Of a stretch of DNA of 64,000 nucleotides, positions 42,237 to 50,878 are shown in pieces; the first letter of the stretch is position 1; each line of letters opens with the position of its first letter. The notes beneath the pieces were generated by a model. It was not told the DNA's origin. It saw only the letters and a program-made list of their open reading frames with translations, and did no database searches. A program made the position numbers and the translations under genes. The stretch is from Porticoccus sp002341315 (GTDB lineage: Bacteria > Pseudomonadota > Gammaproteobacteria > Pseudomonadales > Porticoccaceae). The DNA is taken from assembly GCF_047634355.1 (NCBI RefSeq), contig NZ_JBLIAL010000006.1; one strand, given 5' to 3'.

Positions 42237-42285
42237 CTCCGTGGACTGATCTCACTCAGCACGCGTTCGGGGTCGAACGCCGGAG
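42237..42285 (+). promoter_or_regulatory. Putative riboswitch expression platform over the btuB ribosome binding site
   Basis: GCGTTCG (42263-42269) pairs perfectly with CGAACGC (42274-42280) around a GGGT loop. Directly beside it is the CGGAG ribosome binding site (42281-42285), which can also pair with CTCCG at 42237-42241 to enclose the hairpin. This would hide the site, consistent with translational control. No T-run follows, so an intrinsic terminator is less likely. Confidence 0.45.
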
Positions 42286-42293
42286 ACTTGTTA

Positions 42294-44243
42294 ATGAAAA
42301 AAATTCCTTCCGCCAGTTGCCTGGCACTCCTTGTCATCTCTATTGCCAGTGCACAGGCTACCGAAACGGCGATTGACACTGAAACCGGTAAAAATAATCT
42401 TCAGGAAGTCGTGGTCACCGCATCCCTGGCACCGGTTCAGTTGCAGCAGACCGGTAACGCCATTCATGTTATTTCCGCACGGGATATCGAAGCAAGTGGT
42501 GCCGCCGTTGTCAGTGACCTGTTGCGCGATGTGCCGGGTGTTGCCATCAACCGGAGTGGCCCTCTCGGCTCTACCACCCAGTTGAGAATGCGCGGTGCCG
42601 AAGGCAACCATGTGCTGGTGTTGGTGGATGGTGTTGAGGTGAACGACGGTGCCCAGGCCGATGAGTTTAACTGGGCGCACATGTCTACCGCCGGGGTCGA
42701 ACGGATCGAAGTGGTGCGGGGTGCACAGAGTGCCCTTTGGGGTAGCGATGCGGTGGCGGGGGTAATCAATATTATTACCCGTCAGGCAGACGAGCCATTT
42801 CAGGCACAGGTTTTTTCCGAAGGCGGCAGTCATGGCACCAACCATACGGGCTTTGCGATCGGTGCCAGTGCCGGGACAGCCCACATAAACCTCAGTGGTT
42901 CACACCTGTCTTCCGACGGCGACAATATTTCCCGCGCTGGCAGTGAAGATGACGGCTATCGCAACAGCACACTCAACCTCAACGCCGGCTGGCGACCGCT
43001 GGACAACCTCGGCCTGTCCCTGACGGCCCGCCAAACAGAAGGTGAAAATGAATTTGATGGCATTGATGACCTGATTACCGGTTTGCCGGAGGACGGTGAC
43101 CATGAATCAGATTTCCGGCAGCGCTTTGTCCGCGCCCAGGCGGACTTGTCGCTGCTAGATAATCGCTGGCAGCACCGGATCGCTCTGGCGGTCAGTCGCC
43201 ACAACAATGAAAACTATACCGACGGCGCGACAACCGGCTCGAACGCCACGCGAAAAAAACAGTACAGCTATCTCACCAGTTTCAGTTGGGATGAGCAGGC
43301 CCAACGCCTGTCGCTGCTGCTGGAACGGGAAACCGAGGATTTCCGCCAGCGGGGTCCGATTCTCTTTGGCGACCCGAATCAGAACCAGAGCCGCGAAACC
43401 GACAGCGTGGCACTGGAGTACCGGGTGGTGCTGTGGGATGACCTGACCCTGGGTGCCAGTGTGCGTCACGATGACAACAGTGAGTTTCAGAATGCCTACA
43501 CGCGGCGCTTCGATGCCAGTTACCGCATCCCCGAATCGGCCACGCGTTTGCGTGCCAGCTGGGGCACAGCGGTGAAAAACCCCACGTTCTCCGAGCGCTT
43601 TGGTTTCTATACGAATTTTATCGGCAACCCCGACCTGCGCCCGGAAAAGTCCACCAGTTGGGATGTGGGTGTCGATCAGTCGCTGTTTGAGGACCGCTTG
43701 ATGCTTGGTCTGACCTATTTCCGCGCCCGTCTGGAAAATGAAATCAATGGGTTTGTCTATGATCCGGTTGCCTTTGCCTTCACCGCAGAAAATGTCGATG
43801 GTAACAGCGACCGGCAGGGTGTGGAGCTGACCTTTGATGCCAGCCTGACACCGACCCTGTCCCTCAAGGGCAGTTATACTTACACGGATGCCACCGAGCC
43901 AGACGGTTCCGGTCGGGATGTGGATGAACTGCGTCGGCCCCGCCATCTCGGCAGTACGACACTGAACTGGCAGCTGGCCGAGCGCCTCAATATTGTCCTC
44001 AATGCCCAGTACAATGGCCATCAGGATGACCAGTATTTTCCACCCTGGCCGCAGCCTTCGGCGCGTGTTGAGCTGGATGACTACACACTGGTGAATCTGA
44101 GTGCCCAGTATCAGGCGAGCAAATCACTGACCGTTTATACCCGGCTGGAAAATCTGTTGGATGAGGATTATGAGGAAGTTTTTGGTTTTGAGTCGCTCGG
44201 TTTTGGCGCCATGGTGGGTGTTCGCTACAGTTTCAACCAATAA
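42294..44243 (+). CDS. btuB: TonB-dependent vitamin B12 receptor
   Basis: A 649-residue outer membrane receptor (E. coli BtuB 614). Signal peptide MKKIPSASCLALLVISIASAQA, TonB box LQEVVVTAS near 36-44, then the plug (VVSDLLRDVPGVAINRSGPLGSTTQLRMRGAEGNHVLVLVDG, VERIEVVRGAQSALWGSDAVAGVINIIT) that is highly BtuB-like, and a barrel ending GVRYSFNQ. CGGAG precedes ATG 42294. The riboswitch directly upstream and the btu genes downstream support cobalamin as ligand; extra barrel length may reflect extended loops. Confidence 0.93.
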   Translation: MKKIPSASCLALLVISIASAQATETAIDTETGKNNLQEVVVTASLAPVQLQQTGNAIHVISARDIEASGAAVVSDLLRDVPGVAINRSGPLGSTTQLRMRGAEGNHVLVLVDGVEVNDGAQADEFNWAHMSTAGVERIEVVRGAQSALWGSDAVAGVINIITRQADEPFQAQVFSEGGSHGTNHTGFAIGASAGTAHINLSGSHLSSDGDNISRAGSEDDGYRNSTLNLNAGWRPLDNLGLSLTARQTEGENEFDGIDDLITGLPEDGDHESDFRQRFVRAQADLSLLDNRWQHRIALAVSRHNNENYTDGATTGSNATRKKQYSYLTSFSWDEQAQRLSLLLERETEDFRQRGPILFGDPNQNQSRETDSVALEYRVVLWDDLTLGASVRHDDNSEFQNAYTRRFDASYRIPESATRLRASWGTAVKNPTFSERFGFYTNFIGNPDLRPEKSTSWDVGVDQSLFEDRLMLGLTYFRARLENEINGFVYDPVAFAFTAENVDGNSDRQGVELTFDASLTPTLSLKGSYTYTDATEPDGSGRDVDELRRPRHLGSTTLNWQLAERLNIVLNAQYNGHQDDQYFPPWPQPSARVELDDYTLVNLSAQYQASKSLTVYTRLENLLDEDYEEVFGFESLGFGAMVGVRYSFNQ

Positions 44244-44270
44244 GTCGCGGGGTCAGGAGGGCAGATTATC

Positions 44271-44966
44271 GTGACCGATTTGAGCAGACCCGGGAAAACC
44301 CGGGTGTTACTGTCCTGGAGCAGTGGCAAGGATTCCGCCTGGACGCTTTATCAGTTGCAGCGGGATCCCAGCGTGGAGGTGGTCGGGTTATTGACCACCT
44401 ACAATCAGGCGTTTGCCCGCTCGGCCATTCACGGCGTCCGTCTGAGTCTGGTACGGGCCCAGGCGGACGCTGCCGACTTGCCACTGCTGGCGATTCCCCT
44501 GCCCTGGCCTTGCAGCAACGAGCAGTATGAGCGAGCCATGCGTATCGGACTGGAGGAAGCCCAACAGCAATTTTCACCCGACGCCATTGCCTTTGGCGAC
44601 CTGTTTCTGGAGGACATTCGCGCCTACCGTGAAAGCCGTATGGCACAAACCGGGCTCAATGTGCTGTTTCCGATATGGGCTACGCCGACGGATCAACTGG
44701 CCCGCGCCATGGTCGACGGTGGTTTACAGGCACGAGTGACCTGTCTGGATCCCGGCAGGATGCCCCCGTCTCTGGCGGGCGCCGCATTCAACCTGGATTT
44801 TCTGACGAAACTGCCGGCAGCGGTCGACCCCTGCGGGGAGAATGGTGAATTCCACAGCTTTGCCTGGAACGGGCCGATGTTCAAATGGCCGATACGGGTT
44901 GAGGTGGGTGAAACAGTGACCCGGGAGGGGTTTGTGTACACTGACCTGACAGAGGTGGTGGCTTGA
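44271..44966 (+). CDS. DUF71/COG2102 PP-loop ATPase, B12-associated subgroup
   Basis: A 231-residue ATP pyrophosphatase of the Dph6 type. The N-terminal PP-loop is LSWSSGKDSAWTLYQL, followed by the family block GDLFLEDIRAYRESRMAQTGLNVLFPIW and a C-terminal GENGEFHSFAWNGPMF with the conserved G-E-x-G-E-F. Dph6 amidates diphthine in eukaryotes and archaea, which bacteria lack. A bacterial subgroup next to B12 genes has been predicted by comparative genomics to act in B12 salvage (recalled). AGGAGG precedes the GTG. Its stop overlaps the start of the next gene. Confidence 0.85.
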   Translation: MTDLSRPGKTRVLLSWSSGKDSAWTLYQLQRDPSVEVVGLLTTYNQAFARSAIHGVRLSLVRAQADAADLPLLAIPLPWPCSNEQYERAMRIGLEEAQQQFSPDAIAFGDLFLEDIRAYRESRMAQTGLNVLFPIWATPTDQLARAMVDGGLQARVTCLDPGRMPPSLAGAAFNLDFLTKLPAAVDPCGENGEFHSFAWNGPMFKWPIRVEVGETVTREGFVYTDLTEVVA

Positions 44967-45886
44967 GGATTATCTCACTGTTGCCCAGCGCTACAGAGAT
45001 CATCTGTGGCATTGGACTCCGTGACAGCCTGGTGGGCGCTACCCATGAATGTGATTTTCCACCCGACGTGGTGGGACTGCCGGTGGTGACTGCTTCCAGA
45101 ATTCCCAAGGGGCTGGCCAGTGATGAGATCGATAAGCTGGTCAGTGACCAGCTGGAAACGGACAGTGCACTGTACAGTCTGAACGAGCCGGTATTGCGGC
45201 AGCTCGCCCCTGACTTGATCGTCACCCAGGCCCTTTGTGACGTCTGTGCGGTCTCTGCCGGTGAGGTGAACGACATGGCCTGTCAGTTGCCCGGTGATGT
45301 CCGGGTGATCAATCTGGAGCCCAGCTGTCTGCAGGATGTTCTGGATACGGTGTTACTGGTGGGAGAGGCGGCGGGCTGTACCGCCGCGGCCGCTGCCTAT
45401 CACGCCGAGCTCTGCCGCCGGGTCAATCAGGTGGCGGCGCGGACGGCGGCTGTGCCGGCGTTGCGTCCCCGAGTGGCCATTCTGGAGTGGCTCGACCCGA
45501 TCTACGATGGCGGGCACTGGTACCCGGAGCTGATCGAGCTGGCCGGTGGCACGCCCTGTTTTGGCGAACAGCAGCGGCCGTCCCGCCGCCGTTCGTGGGA
45601 GGAATTGGTGGCCGCGGCACCGGATGTGGTGGTGGTATCACTGTGCGGATTTGACTTGCAGCGCACGGCCCTGGATATTCCCCTGCTGACAGGCCGGCCG
45701 GGTTACGGCATGCTACCGGCAACAGAGTCTGGTCAGGTCTATATGGTAGACGGCAACAGTTATTTCAGCCGTCCCGGCCCCCGGTTGGTGGACAGTCTGG
45801 AAATACTGGCCAATCTGCTGCATCCCGACATTCACCCACTGCCCCAAGGCATGATTGGCGCAGTGAAAATTCCGAATATCCTCTGA
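44963..45886 (+). CDS. BtuF-like cobalamin-binding protein without signal peptide
   Basis: A 307-residue protein with the periplasmic-binding-protein fold of BtuF (MRIISLLPSATEIICGIGL at the start, HECDFPPDV, GNSYFSRPGPRLVDSLEILA at the end). It has no signal peptide or lipobox, so it should be cytoplasmic. ALCDVCAVS (about 94-102), with a Cys pair, is a feature of this cytosolic subfamily. TTG start overlapping the DUF71 stop (TTGA). A classical secreted BtuF is encoded at the end of the operon, so this copy probably has another role, perhaps delivering corrinoid to the DUF71 protein or BtuR (inference). Confidence 0.8.
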   Translation: MRIISLLPSATEIICGIGLRDSLVGATHECDFPPDVVGLPVVTASRIPKGLASDEIDKLVSDQLETDSALYSLNEPVLRQLAPDLIVTQALCDVCAVSAGEVNDMACQLPGDVRVINLEPSCLQDVLDTVLLVGEAAGCTAAAAAYHAELCRRVNQVAARTAAVPALRPRVAILEWLDPIYDGGHWYPELIELAGGTPCFGEQQRPSRRRSWEELVAAAPDVVVVSLCGFDLQRTALDIPLLTGRPGYGMLPATESGQVYMVDGNSYFSRPGPRLVDSLEILANLLHPDIHPLPQGMIGAVKIPNIL

Positions 45887-45895
45887 GGAAGTGCA

Positions 45896-46489
45896 ATGAC
45901 CGACAAACACCAGCAGAAGATGCAAAAACTCAAGGAAAAAGTGGACGCCGGTATTGCTGCCGCAGACCAGGAGCGCGGTGTCATGATTCTGCTCACAGGT
46001 GATGGCAAGGGTAAATCCAGTTCTGCCTTTGGCATGGTGATGCGGGCGTTGGGCTATCAATACAAGGTGGGTGTGGTGCAATTCATCAAGGGCGAGCAAC
46101 TCTCGGGGGAAGAGCTTTACCTGCAGGAAAAGTGCCCGGAAGTGGACTTCTACCAGATGGGCACCGGCTTTACCTGGAACACCCAGGATCGCCAGGGCGA
46201 TATGGAGGCCGCCCTTCGCACCTGGCTGGTGGCCAAGCGAATGCTGGCGGATGAAAGTTTCCATCTGGTGGTGCTGGATGAGCTGACCTACATGCTCAGT
46301 TTTCACTATCTCGATGAGGCCGAAGTGCTGGAGGCATTGCGCAACCGACCGTTCAGCCAGAGTGTGGTGGTAACCGGCCGCGGTGGCGGGGCCGGGCTGC
46401 AGGCGCTGGCGGATACCGTCTCCGAGATACGGGACGTCAAGCACGCCTATCGCGCCGGTATTATGGCGCGGCGCGGTGTGGACTTCTGA
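45896..46489 (+). CDS. btuR: Cob(I)yrinic acid a,c-diamide adenosyltransferase
   Basis: A 197-residue ATP:corrinoid adenosyltransferase of CobA/BtuR type (E. coli BtuR is 196). The P-loop is LLTGDGKGKSSSAFG, then VVQFIKGEQLSGEE, FTWNTQD and VVLDELTYMLSFHYL. It converts imported cobalamin to the adenosyl form that the icmF mutase at the right end of the window needs. GAGGAAG precedes ATG 45896. Lies inside the riboswitch-controlled operon. Confidence 0.95.
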   Translation: MTDKHQQKMQKLKEKVDAGIAAADQERGVMILLTGDGKGKSSSAFGMVMRALGYQYKVGVVQFIKGEQLSGEELYLQEKCPEVDFYQMGTGFTWNTQDRQGDMEAALRTWLVAKRMLADESFHLVVLDELTYMLSFHYLDEAEVLEALRNRPFSQSVVVTGRGGGAGLQALADTVSEIRDVKHAYRAGIMARRGVDF

Positions 46490-46512
46490 CGGGCCGACCG
46501 AGGAGCTGCGCG

Positions 46513-47529
46513 TTGCATCGTCTTCCCCCGCGGGCCTTTATGGTGGTTGCCCTGGTTTTGCTGGTGCTGGCTGTATTGCTTGGCTTGCTCGTGGGTCCGG
46601 TACAGATTGCCCCGGTAAAACTGCTGACACTCTGGTCTGCTGATCAGGATATGGACGGTCGCGTGCTGGAGCTGATCCGTCTGCCACGGGTATTGCTGGC
46701 GGCTCTGGTCGGCGCCTGTCTGGCCAGTTGTGGTGCCGTGATGCAGGGTCTGTTTCGCAATCCACTGGCCGATCCCTCCCTGATCGGCGTTTCCAGTGGC
46801 GCCTCGGTAGGCGCCAGTTGTGTGATTTTCTTCGGTGGTTTTGGCTTCCTGGGTTCCGGGTTGGGGCTGCCAGCCATTGCGATCGGTGCCTTTCTTGGCG
46901 GTATGGCTGCCACGGCCGTCGTTTACCGGCTGGCAACCTCGGTAACCGGCACCTCTGTATCCACCATGTTGCTCGCCGGAATTGCCATTACGGCACTGGC
47001 GGGGGCGGTAACCAGCTTGTTCAGTTTCTTTGCCGACAATGAAATGCTGCGTCGCATCAGCCTCTGGCAAATGGGCAACCTGGACAGTGCCAATTGGCAC
47101 CGTGTGATGGTAATTGCCGCGGTGGTGATACCGCTGGTATCGGTCCTGCCGCGCGAAGGTCGCGCGTTGAATGCCATGCTGCTGGGAGAATCCGAGGCCC
47201 GCCATTTGGGGATTGGCGTCGAGCAGCTGAAACGGCGATTGATCGTACTGACTGCACTCGGGGTTGGTGTGGCGGTAGCGGTGTCGGGCGTGGTGGCTTT
47301 TGTGGGGCTGATCGTACCCCATCTGGTACGATTGCTGATCGGCCCCGATCACCGTTACCTGATTCCCGGTTCTGCCCTGTTGGGGGCGGTGTTGCTGTTG
47401 CTGGCGGATACCGGGGCCAGAACTCTGATGTCGCCGGCTGAATTGCCCACCGGGGTGATCACGGCCCTGTTGGGGGCACCATTCTTCGTTGCCCTGCTGC
47501 TTCGGCAGCGCCGGGGCCTGGTGAGTTAG
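46513..47529 (+). CDS. btuC: Cobalamin ABC transporter permease (FecCD family)
   Basis: A 338-residue permease with about ten membrane helices. Family segments are LIRLPRVLLAALVGACLASCGAVMQGLFRNPLADPSLIGVSSGASVGA, WQMGNLDSANW and VAFVGLIVPHLVRLLIGPDHRYLIPGSALLGA. TTG start with AGGAG 8 bases upstream. FecCD permeases also carry heme or siderophores; assignment to B12 rests on the riboswitch, btuB, btuR and btuF around it. Confidence 0.88.
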   Translation: MHRLPPRAFMVVALVLLVLAVLLGLLVGPVQIAPVKLLTLWSADQDMDGRVLELIRLPRVLLAALVGACLASCGAVMQGLFRNPLADPSLIGVSSGASVGASCVIFFGGFGFLGSGLGLPAIAIGAFLGGMAATAVVYRLATSVTGTSVSTMLLAGIAITALAGAVTSLFSFFADNEMLRRISLWQMGNLDSANWHRVMVIAAVVIPLVSVLPREGRALNAMLLGESEARHLGIGVEQLKRRLIVLTALGVGVAVAVSGVVAFVGLIVPHLVRLLIGPDHRYLIPGSALLGAVLLLLADTGARTLMSPAELPTGVITALLGAPFFVALLLRQRRGLVS

Positions 47530-47533
47530 CGCG

Positions 47534-48304
47534 ATGCTGGAGGCTCAGGGGCTGTCATTTTCCATCGCCGGGTTTTCGCTGCTGCGGGATATTGATTTGC
47601 GTGTGGAGCCGGGCAAGGTCACGGCCATTATTGGTCCCAATGGGGCCGGTAAAACCAGCCTGTTGCGCCTACTGACAGGCGAACAGCGGCCCACGGCGGG
47701 CAACATTGCGCTGAGTGGCCGGCCGCTGGGGGACTGGTCATCGACACAGCTGGCCAGCGTTATGGCGGTGTTGCCCCAGAGTTCGCGGCTCGATTTTCCC
47801 TTTACCGCTCGCGAGGTGGTGATGATGGGGCGTATTCCCCACGCCACTGGACTGGTCCGCGATACCGCCATTGTCGATGCGGCCCTGACCGCTGTGGATG
47901 GCAGTTATCTGGACAAACGTTTTTATACCCACATGTCCGGCGGTGAAAAGCAGCGCGTCCAGCTGGCTCGGGTGCTGGCCCAGATCTGGGAGCCGGTGAC
48001 CGACCATGCCCGTGTGTTGATACTCGACGAGCCTACCTCTTCTTTTGATCTCGCACACCAGCAACTGACCATTACCAATATGCGCAGTTTTGCCGCTCAG
48101 GGCGTTGGCGTATTGGTGGTGATTCACGATCTGAACATGGCGGCCCGCTGTGCCGACCAGCTGCTGGTATTGAGTTGTGGGCGAATTGCCGCCTGCGGTT
48201 CGCCGCAACAGGTGCTCACAGCCACGACGATCAAGCAGGTCTTCAATGTGGATGTGTCCATCGGTATCAACCCGCTGACGGGTACGCCACTGGTGATTGC
48301 CTGA
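47534..48304 (+). CDS. btuD: Cobalamin ABC transporter ATP-binding protein
   Basis: A 256-residue ABC ATPase. Walker A IGPNGAGKTSLLRLL, Q-loop VLPQSSRLDFPFT, signature MSGGEKQRVQLARVLAQ, Walker B VLILDEPTSSFD and the switch His in VIHDLNM. The sequence resembles HmuV-type heme ATPases as much as E. coli BtuD, so by itself it does not prove the substrate. It starts 4 bases after btuC and ends 1 base before the btuF ATG. Confidence 0.86.
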   Translation: MLEAQGLSFSIAGFSLLRDIDLRVEPGKVTAIIGPNGAGKTSLLRLLTGEQRPTAGNIALSGRPLGDWSSTQLASVMAVLPQSSRLDFPFTAREVVMMGRIPHATGLVRDTAIVDAALTAVDGSYLDKRFYTHMSGGEKQRVQLARVLAQIWEPVTDHARVLILDEPTSSFDLAHQQLTITNMRSFAAQGVGVLVVIHDLNMAARCADQLLVLSCGRIAACGSPQQVLTATTIKQVFNVDVSIGINPLTGTPLVIA

Positions 48305-48305
48305 G

Positions 48306-49169
48306 ATGCCACGAACCCTGCTCGTGCTGTTGCTGGTATTGTACGGAGCTGCGGTTTCTGCAGAGATTCGCGTTCGGGATGATATCGGTGAACAGCTTGT
48401 GCTCGACGGCCCGGCCCAACGGGTGATTACTCTGGCGCCTCATCTGACCGAATTGGTATATGCCGTGGGTGGTGGTGGTCAGATGACTGCTACTGTGGCC
48501 TGGAGCGACTTTCCCGCAGCGGCAAAAGCCCTGCCGGTGATTGGCTCCAATAATAAAATCAATTACGAGGCCCTGCTACAGTATCAGCCCGATCTGGTGC
48601 TGGTATGGTTGAGCGGCAATGGGGAGAGCATGATCAACCGGCTCAAATCCCTGGACCTGAACGTCTATGTCAACAAGCCCCGCCACCTGGACGATATTCC
48701 CCGCAGTGTGTTGAATATTGGCAAGCTGTTGGGTCGCGAAGAGACCGCAGAGCCTGTGGTTGCGCAGTTTCGCCAGGCCATTAAAACACTGGGTGATGAG
48801 TACGGTCAGTCGCGCCCGGTGACGGTGTATTACCAGATATGGCAGTCACCACTGATGACCTTCGGTGGCAGCCACCTGGTCTCGGACATGATAGCCCTGT
48901 GCGGTGGACGCAACGTGTTTGCCAATACCGCAGGGCTGGTGCCAAGGCTGGGCGTGGAATCAGTGCTGGCAGCCGATCCGGAAGTCATTGTGGTGGGGCA
49001 GTACACGGAAGCCGGGACAGCGTTTGATTACTGGCGTCAGTGGCCACAATTGCGTGCCGTCGCCGGTGGACATATTTACGGTGTAGACCCCTATCTTTTA
49101 CACCGTCATACCCCGCGTATTGTGAAGGGTGCCCGGCAGTTGTGCGAGGCTATCGATCACGCCCGGTGA
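48306..49169 (+). CDS. btuF: Periplasmic cobalamin-binding protein
   Basis: A 287-residue substrate-binding protein. Signal peptide MPRTLLVLLLVLYGAAVSAE, then RVITLAPHLTELVYAVGGGGQM, TVAWSDFPAAAKALPVIG, YQPDLVLVW, a long linking helix, and VYYQIWQSPLMTFGGSHLVSDMIALCGGRNVFA: the class III binding-protein fold. It delivers cobalamin to BtuCD. ATG 48306 is chosen over an upstream TTG because the signal peptide then begins correctly. Followed by a strong terminator that closes the operon. Confidence 0.9.
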   Translation: MPRTLLVLLLVLYGAAVSAEIRVRDDIGEQLVLDGPAQRVITLAPHLTELVYAVGGGGQMTATVAWSDFPAAAKALPVIGSNNKINYEALLQYQPDLVLVWLSGNGESMINRLKSLDLNVYVNKPRHLDDIPRSVLNIGKLLGREETAEPVVAQFRQAIKTLGDEYGQSRPVTVYYQIWQSPLMTFGGSHLVSDMIALCGGRNVFANTAGLVPRLGVESVLAADPEVIVVGQYTEAGTAFDYWRQWPQLRAVAGGHIYGVDPYLLHRHTPRIVKGARQLCEAIDHAR

Positions 49170-49191
49170 CACAATGCCGGACAAAGTATTT

Positions 49192-49218
49192 AAAAAAGCC
49201 GCCCGGAGGCGGCTTTTT
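49192..49218. terminator. Bidirectional terminator between btuF and amtB
   Basis: GCCGCC (49198-49203) pairs with GGCGGC (49208-49213) across a CGGA loop. It is preceded by six A and followed by five T, so the stem extends by A-T pairs and works for either strand. It ends the B12 operon and the convergent amtB transcript. Confidence 0.93.
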
Positions 49219-49264
49219 CCTGTTCACGTTGACCGGTAAACACAACCGGTACAGTAGCAAATCC

Positions 49265-50575
49265 TCAGATATCGTAGCCCCTCTCATCATGCTGGGAGAT
49301 ATCCAGCCCCTGGGTTTCCTCCTCGTCGTCGACTCTCAGGCCAACCATCAGATTAACCAGTTTCAACAATACAAAAGTCAGTACGGCAGTATAGACAAGC
49401 GTACTGAGTACCCCGATAAACTGGACTTTTAGCTGGGAATCCATCGCCATACCCTCGGCATAGCCCTGACCGCTGAAGACGCCGAGGTCGGCGGAGATGA
49501 ATATCCCGGCCAGCAGGGTGCCGAGGATCCCGCCGATGCCGTGTACCGGGAAGACGTCGAGTGAGTCGTCAATCCGGAAGCGCAGTTTGAGCATCTGGGT
49601 TGCGAAATAGCAGATGATGCCGGCGCTGAAGCCGATCAGCACTGCACCGCCGGGGCCGACAAAGCCGGATGCCGGGGTGATGGTGCCGAGACCCGCCACC
49701 ATACCCGTGACGATGCCCAGTACGGACGGTTTGCCGTGTTTGATCCACTCCATCATCATCCAGGCCAGTGAGCCGGTGGCGGCGGAGATGTGAGTCACCA
49801 GCATGGCCATGCCCGCGTCACCGTTGGCAGCGAGAGCCGAACCGCCATTAAAGCCAAACCAGCCAACCCAGAGCATCCCTGCCCCGGTAACGGTCATGGT
49901 CAGGTTGTGCGGCATCATTGGCTGTTGCTGGAAGCCACGGCGGCGACCCAGAACAATCGCCGTCACCAGCGCGGCAACCCCAGCGGTAATATGTACCACC
50001 GTGCCACCGGCGAAATCCAGCAGCCCCATTTCAGCCAGCCAGCCACCGCCCCAGACCCAGTGGGTGATCGGCACGTAGACCACCAGCAACCAGAGGCAGC
50101 TGAACAGCATGACTGCCGAAAAGCGCATACGCTCGGCAAAACCGCCGACAATCAGCGCCGGGGTGATAATAGCGAAGGTCATTTGAAACATGAAGAATAC
50201 CGTCTCGGGAATATCTCCGGCCAGACTATCCTTCGTTACACCAGCCAGCATCACGTTTTGCAGGTTGCCAATCCAGGCATTCATTGAGCCGCCATCACCG
50301 AAAGCCAGGCTATAGCCGCAGATCAACCATATCAATGAGGCCGCACAGGTAATGGCGAAGCACTGCATTAAGATCGAGAGCACGTTTTTTGCTCTGACCA
50401 GCCCGGCATAAAAAAGCGACAGACCGGGAATTGTCATGAACAGCACCAGCGCAGTGGCGGTTAGAATCCATGCCGTATTTGCACCATTAACGGTCTCTGT
50501 GTGACCCATAGTAGGTGCAAGCAAGCTTAATAACAGTGCATACAGGGTGGTGCGGTGTCTTGTGGACCTGAACAT
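49265..50575 (-). CDS. amtB: Ammonium transporter
   Basis: A 436-residue Amt family channel. A cleavable N-terminal signal (MFRSTRHRTTLYALLLSLLAPTMGHTE) is followed by 11 membrane helices. Landmarks: TATALVLFMTIPGLSLFYAGLVRAKNVLS, FMFQMTFAIITPALIVGGFAER, FAGGTVVHITAGVAALVTA with the first pore His, and DSLDVFPVHGIGGILGTLLAGIF with the second. GAGGGA precedes ATG 50575; the open frame continues upstream without Amt similarity. No glnK is adjacent, unlike many bacteria. A palindrome with NtrC-site spacing lies just upstream of the ribosome binding site. Confidence 0.95.
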   Translation of the reverse strand: MFRSTRHRTTLYALLLSLLAPTMGHTETVNGANTAWILTATALVLFMTIPGLSLFYAGLVRAKNVLSILMQCFAITCAASLIWLICGYSLAFGDGGSMNAWIGNLQNVMLAGVTKDSLAGDIPETVFFMFQMTFAIITPALIVGGFAERMRFSAVMLFSCLWLLVVYVPITHWVWGGGWLAEMGLLDFAGGTVVHITAGVAALVTAIVLGRRRGFQQQPMMPHNLTMTVTGAGMLWVGWFGFNGGSALAANGDAGMAMLVTHISAATGSLAWMMMEWIKHGKPSVLGIVTGMVAGLGTITPASGFVGPGGAVLIGFSAGIICYFATQMLKLRFRIDDSLDVFPVHGIGGILGTLLAGIFISADLGVFSGQGYAEGMAMDSQLKVQFIGVLSTLVYTAVLTFVLLKLVNLMVGLRVDDEEETQGLDISQHDERGYDI

Positions 50576-50591
50576 AATTAATCCCTCACAG

Positions 50592-50614
50592 TATTGCACT
50601 ATAAGTGTGCAATA
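50592..50614. promoter_or_regulatory. Palindrome upstream of amtB, NtrC-site-like
   Basis: Arms TATTGCAC and GTGCAATA are perfect inverted repeats separated by 7 bases. The inner 17-mer (50595-50611) has the TGCAC-N7-GTGCA layout of NtrC sites, a known regulator of amtB. It lies only about 17-39 bases before the start codon, closer than usual for an enhancer, so a role as an RNA hairpin or operator for another factor is also possible. Confidence 0.4.
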
Positions 50615-50840
50615 TTTTGACTCATACCGGTGCAAATGCATCAGAATAGAGCGATTCTTTGTTTTTTTAGCCTTTAACAAGGCGTTCAGATAAGGTTTCG
50701 CAAATGCTGTGCCAGAAAAGTCGATTTGGCGCTACTATGGTGCTTGAATTTTTTTGGTCTCCGTATAGAACGGATATCAATATGTATGCTTGCCGACGAC
50801 AGGGACTTGATTCAGGATTGATAGACACCAGAAACTCACA

Positions 50841-50857
50841 AGAACCGCCGCGGTTCT
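50841..50857 (+). repeat. Inverted repeat before the DUF4404 gene
   Basis: AGAACCG and CGGTTCT flank CCG; outer CAC and GTG extend the symmetry with one bulged A. The hairpin ends 6 bases before the GGAGGAG ribosome binding site, so it may influence translation of the gene downstream. The rest of the approximately 300-base gap from amtB (50,576-50,878) shows no gene I would defend. Confidence 0.4.
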
Positions 50858-50878
50858 GTGTCCGGAGGAGTAATGACC

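Noticed and set aside
50615..50660. Sigma-54 (-24/-12) promoter upstream of amtB
   Set aside because: GG and GC elements occur but with wrong spacing (16 instead of 10 bases between them).
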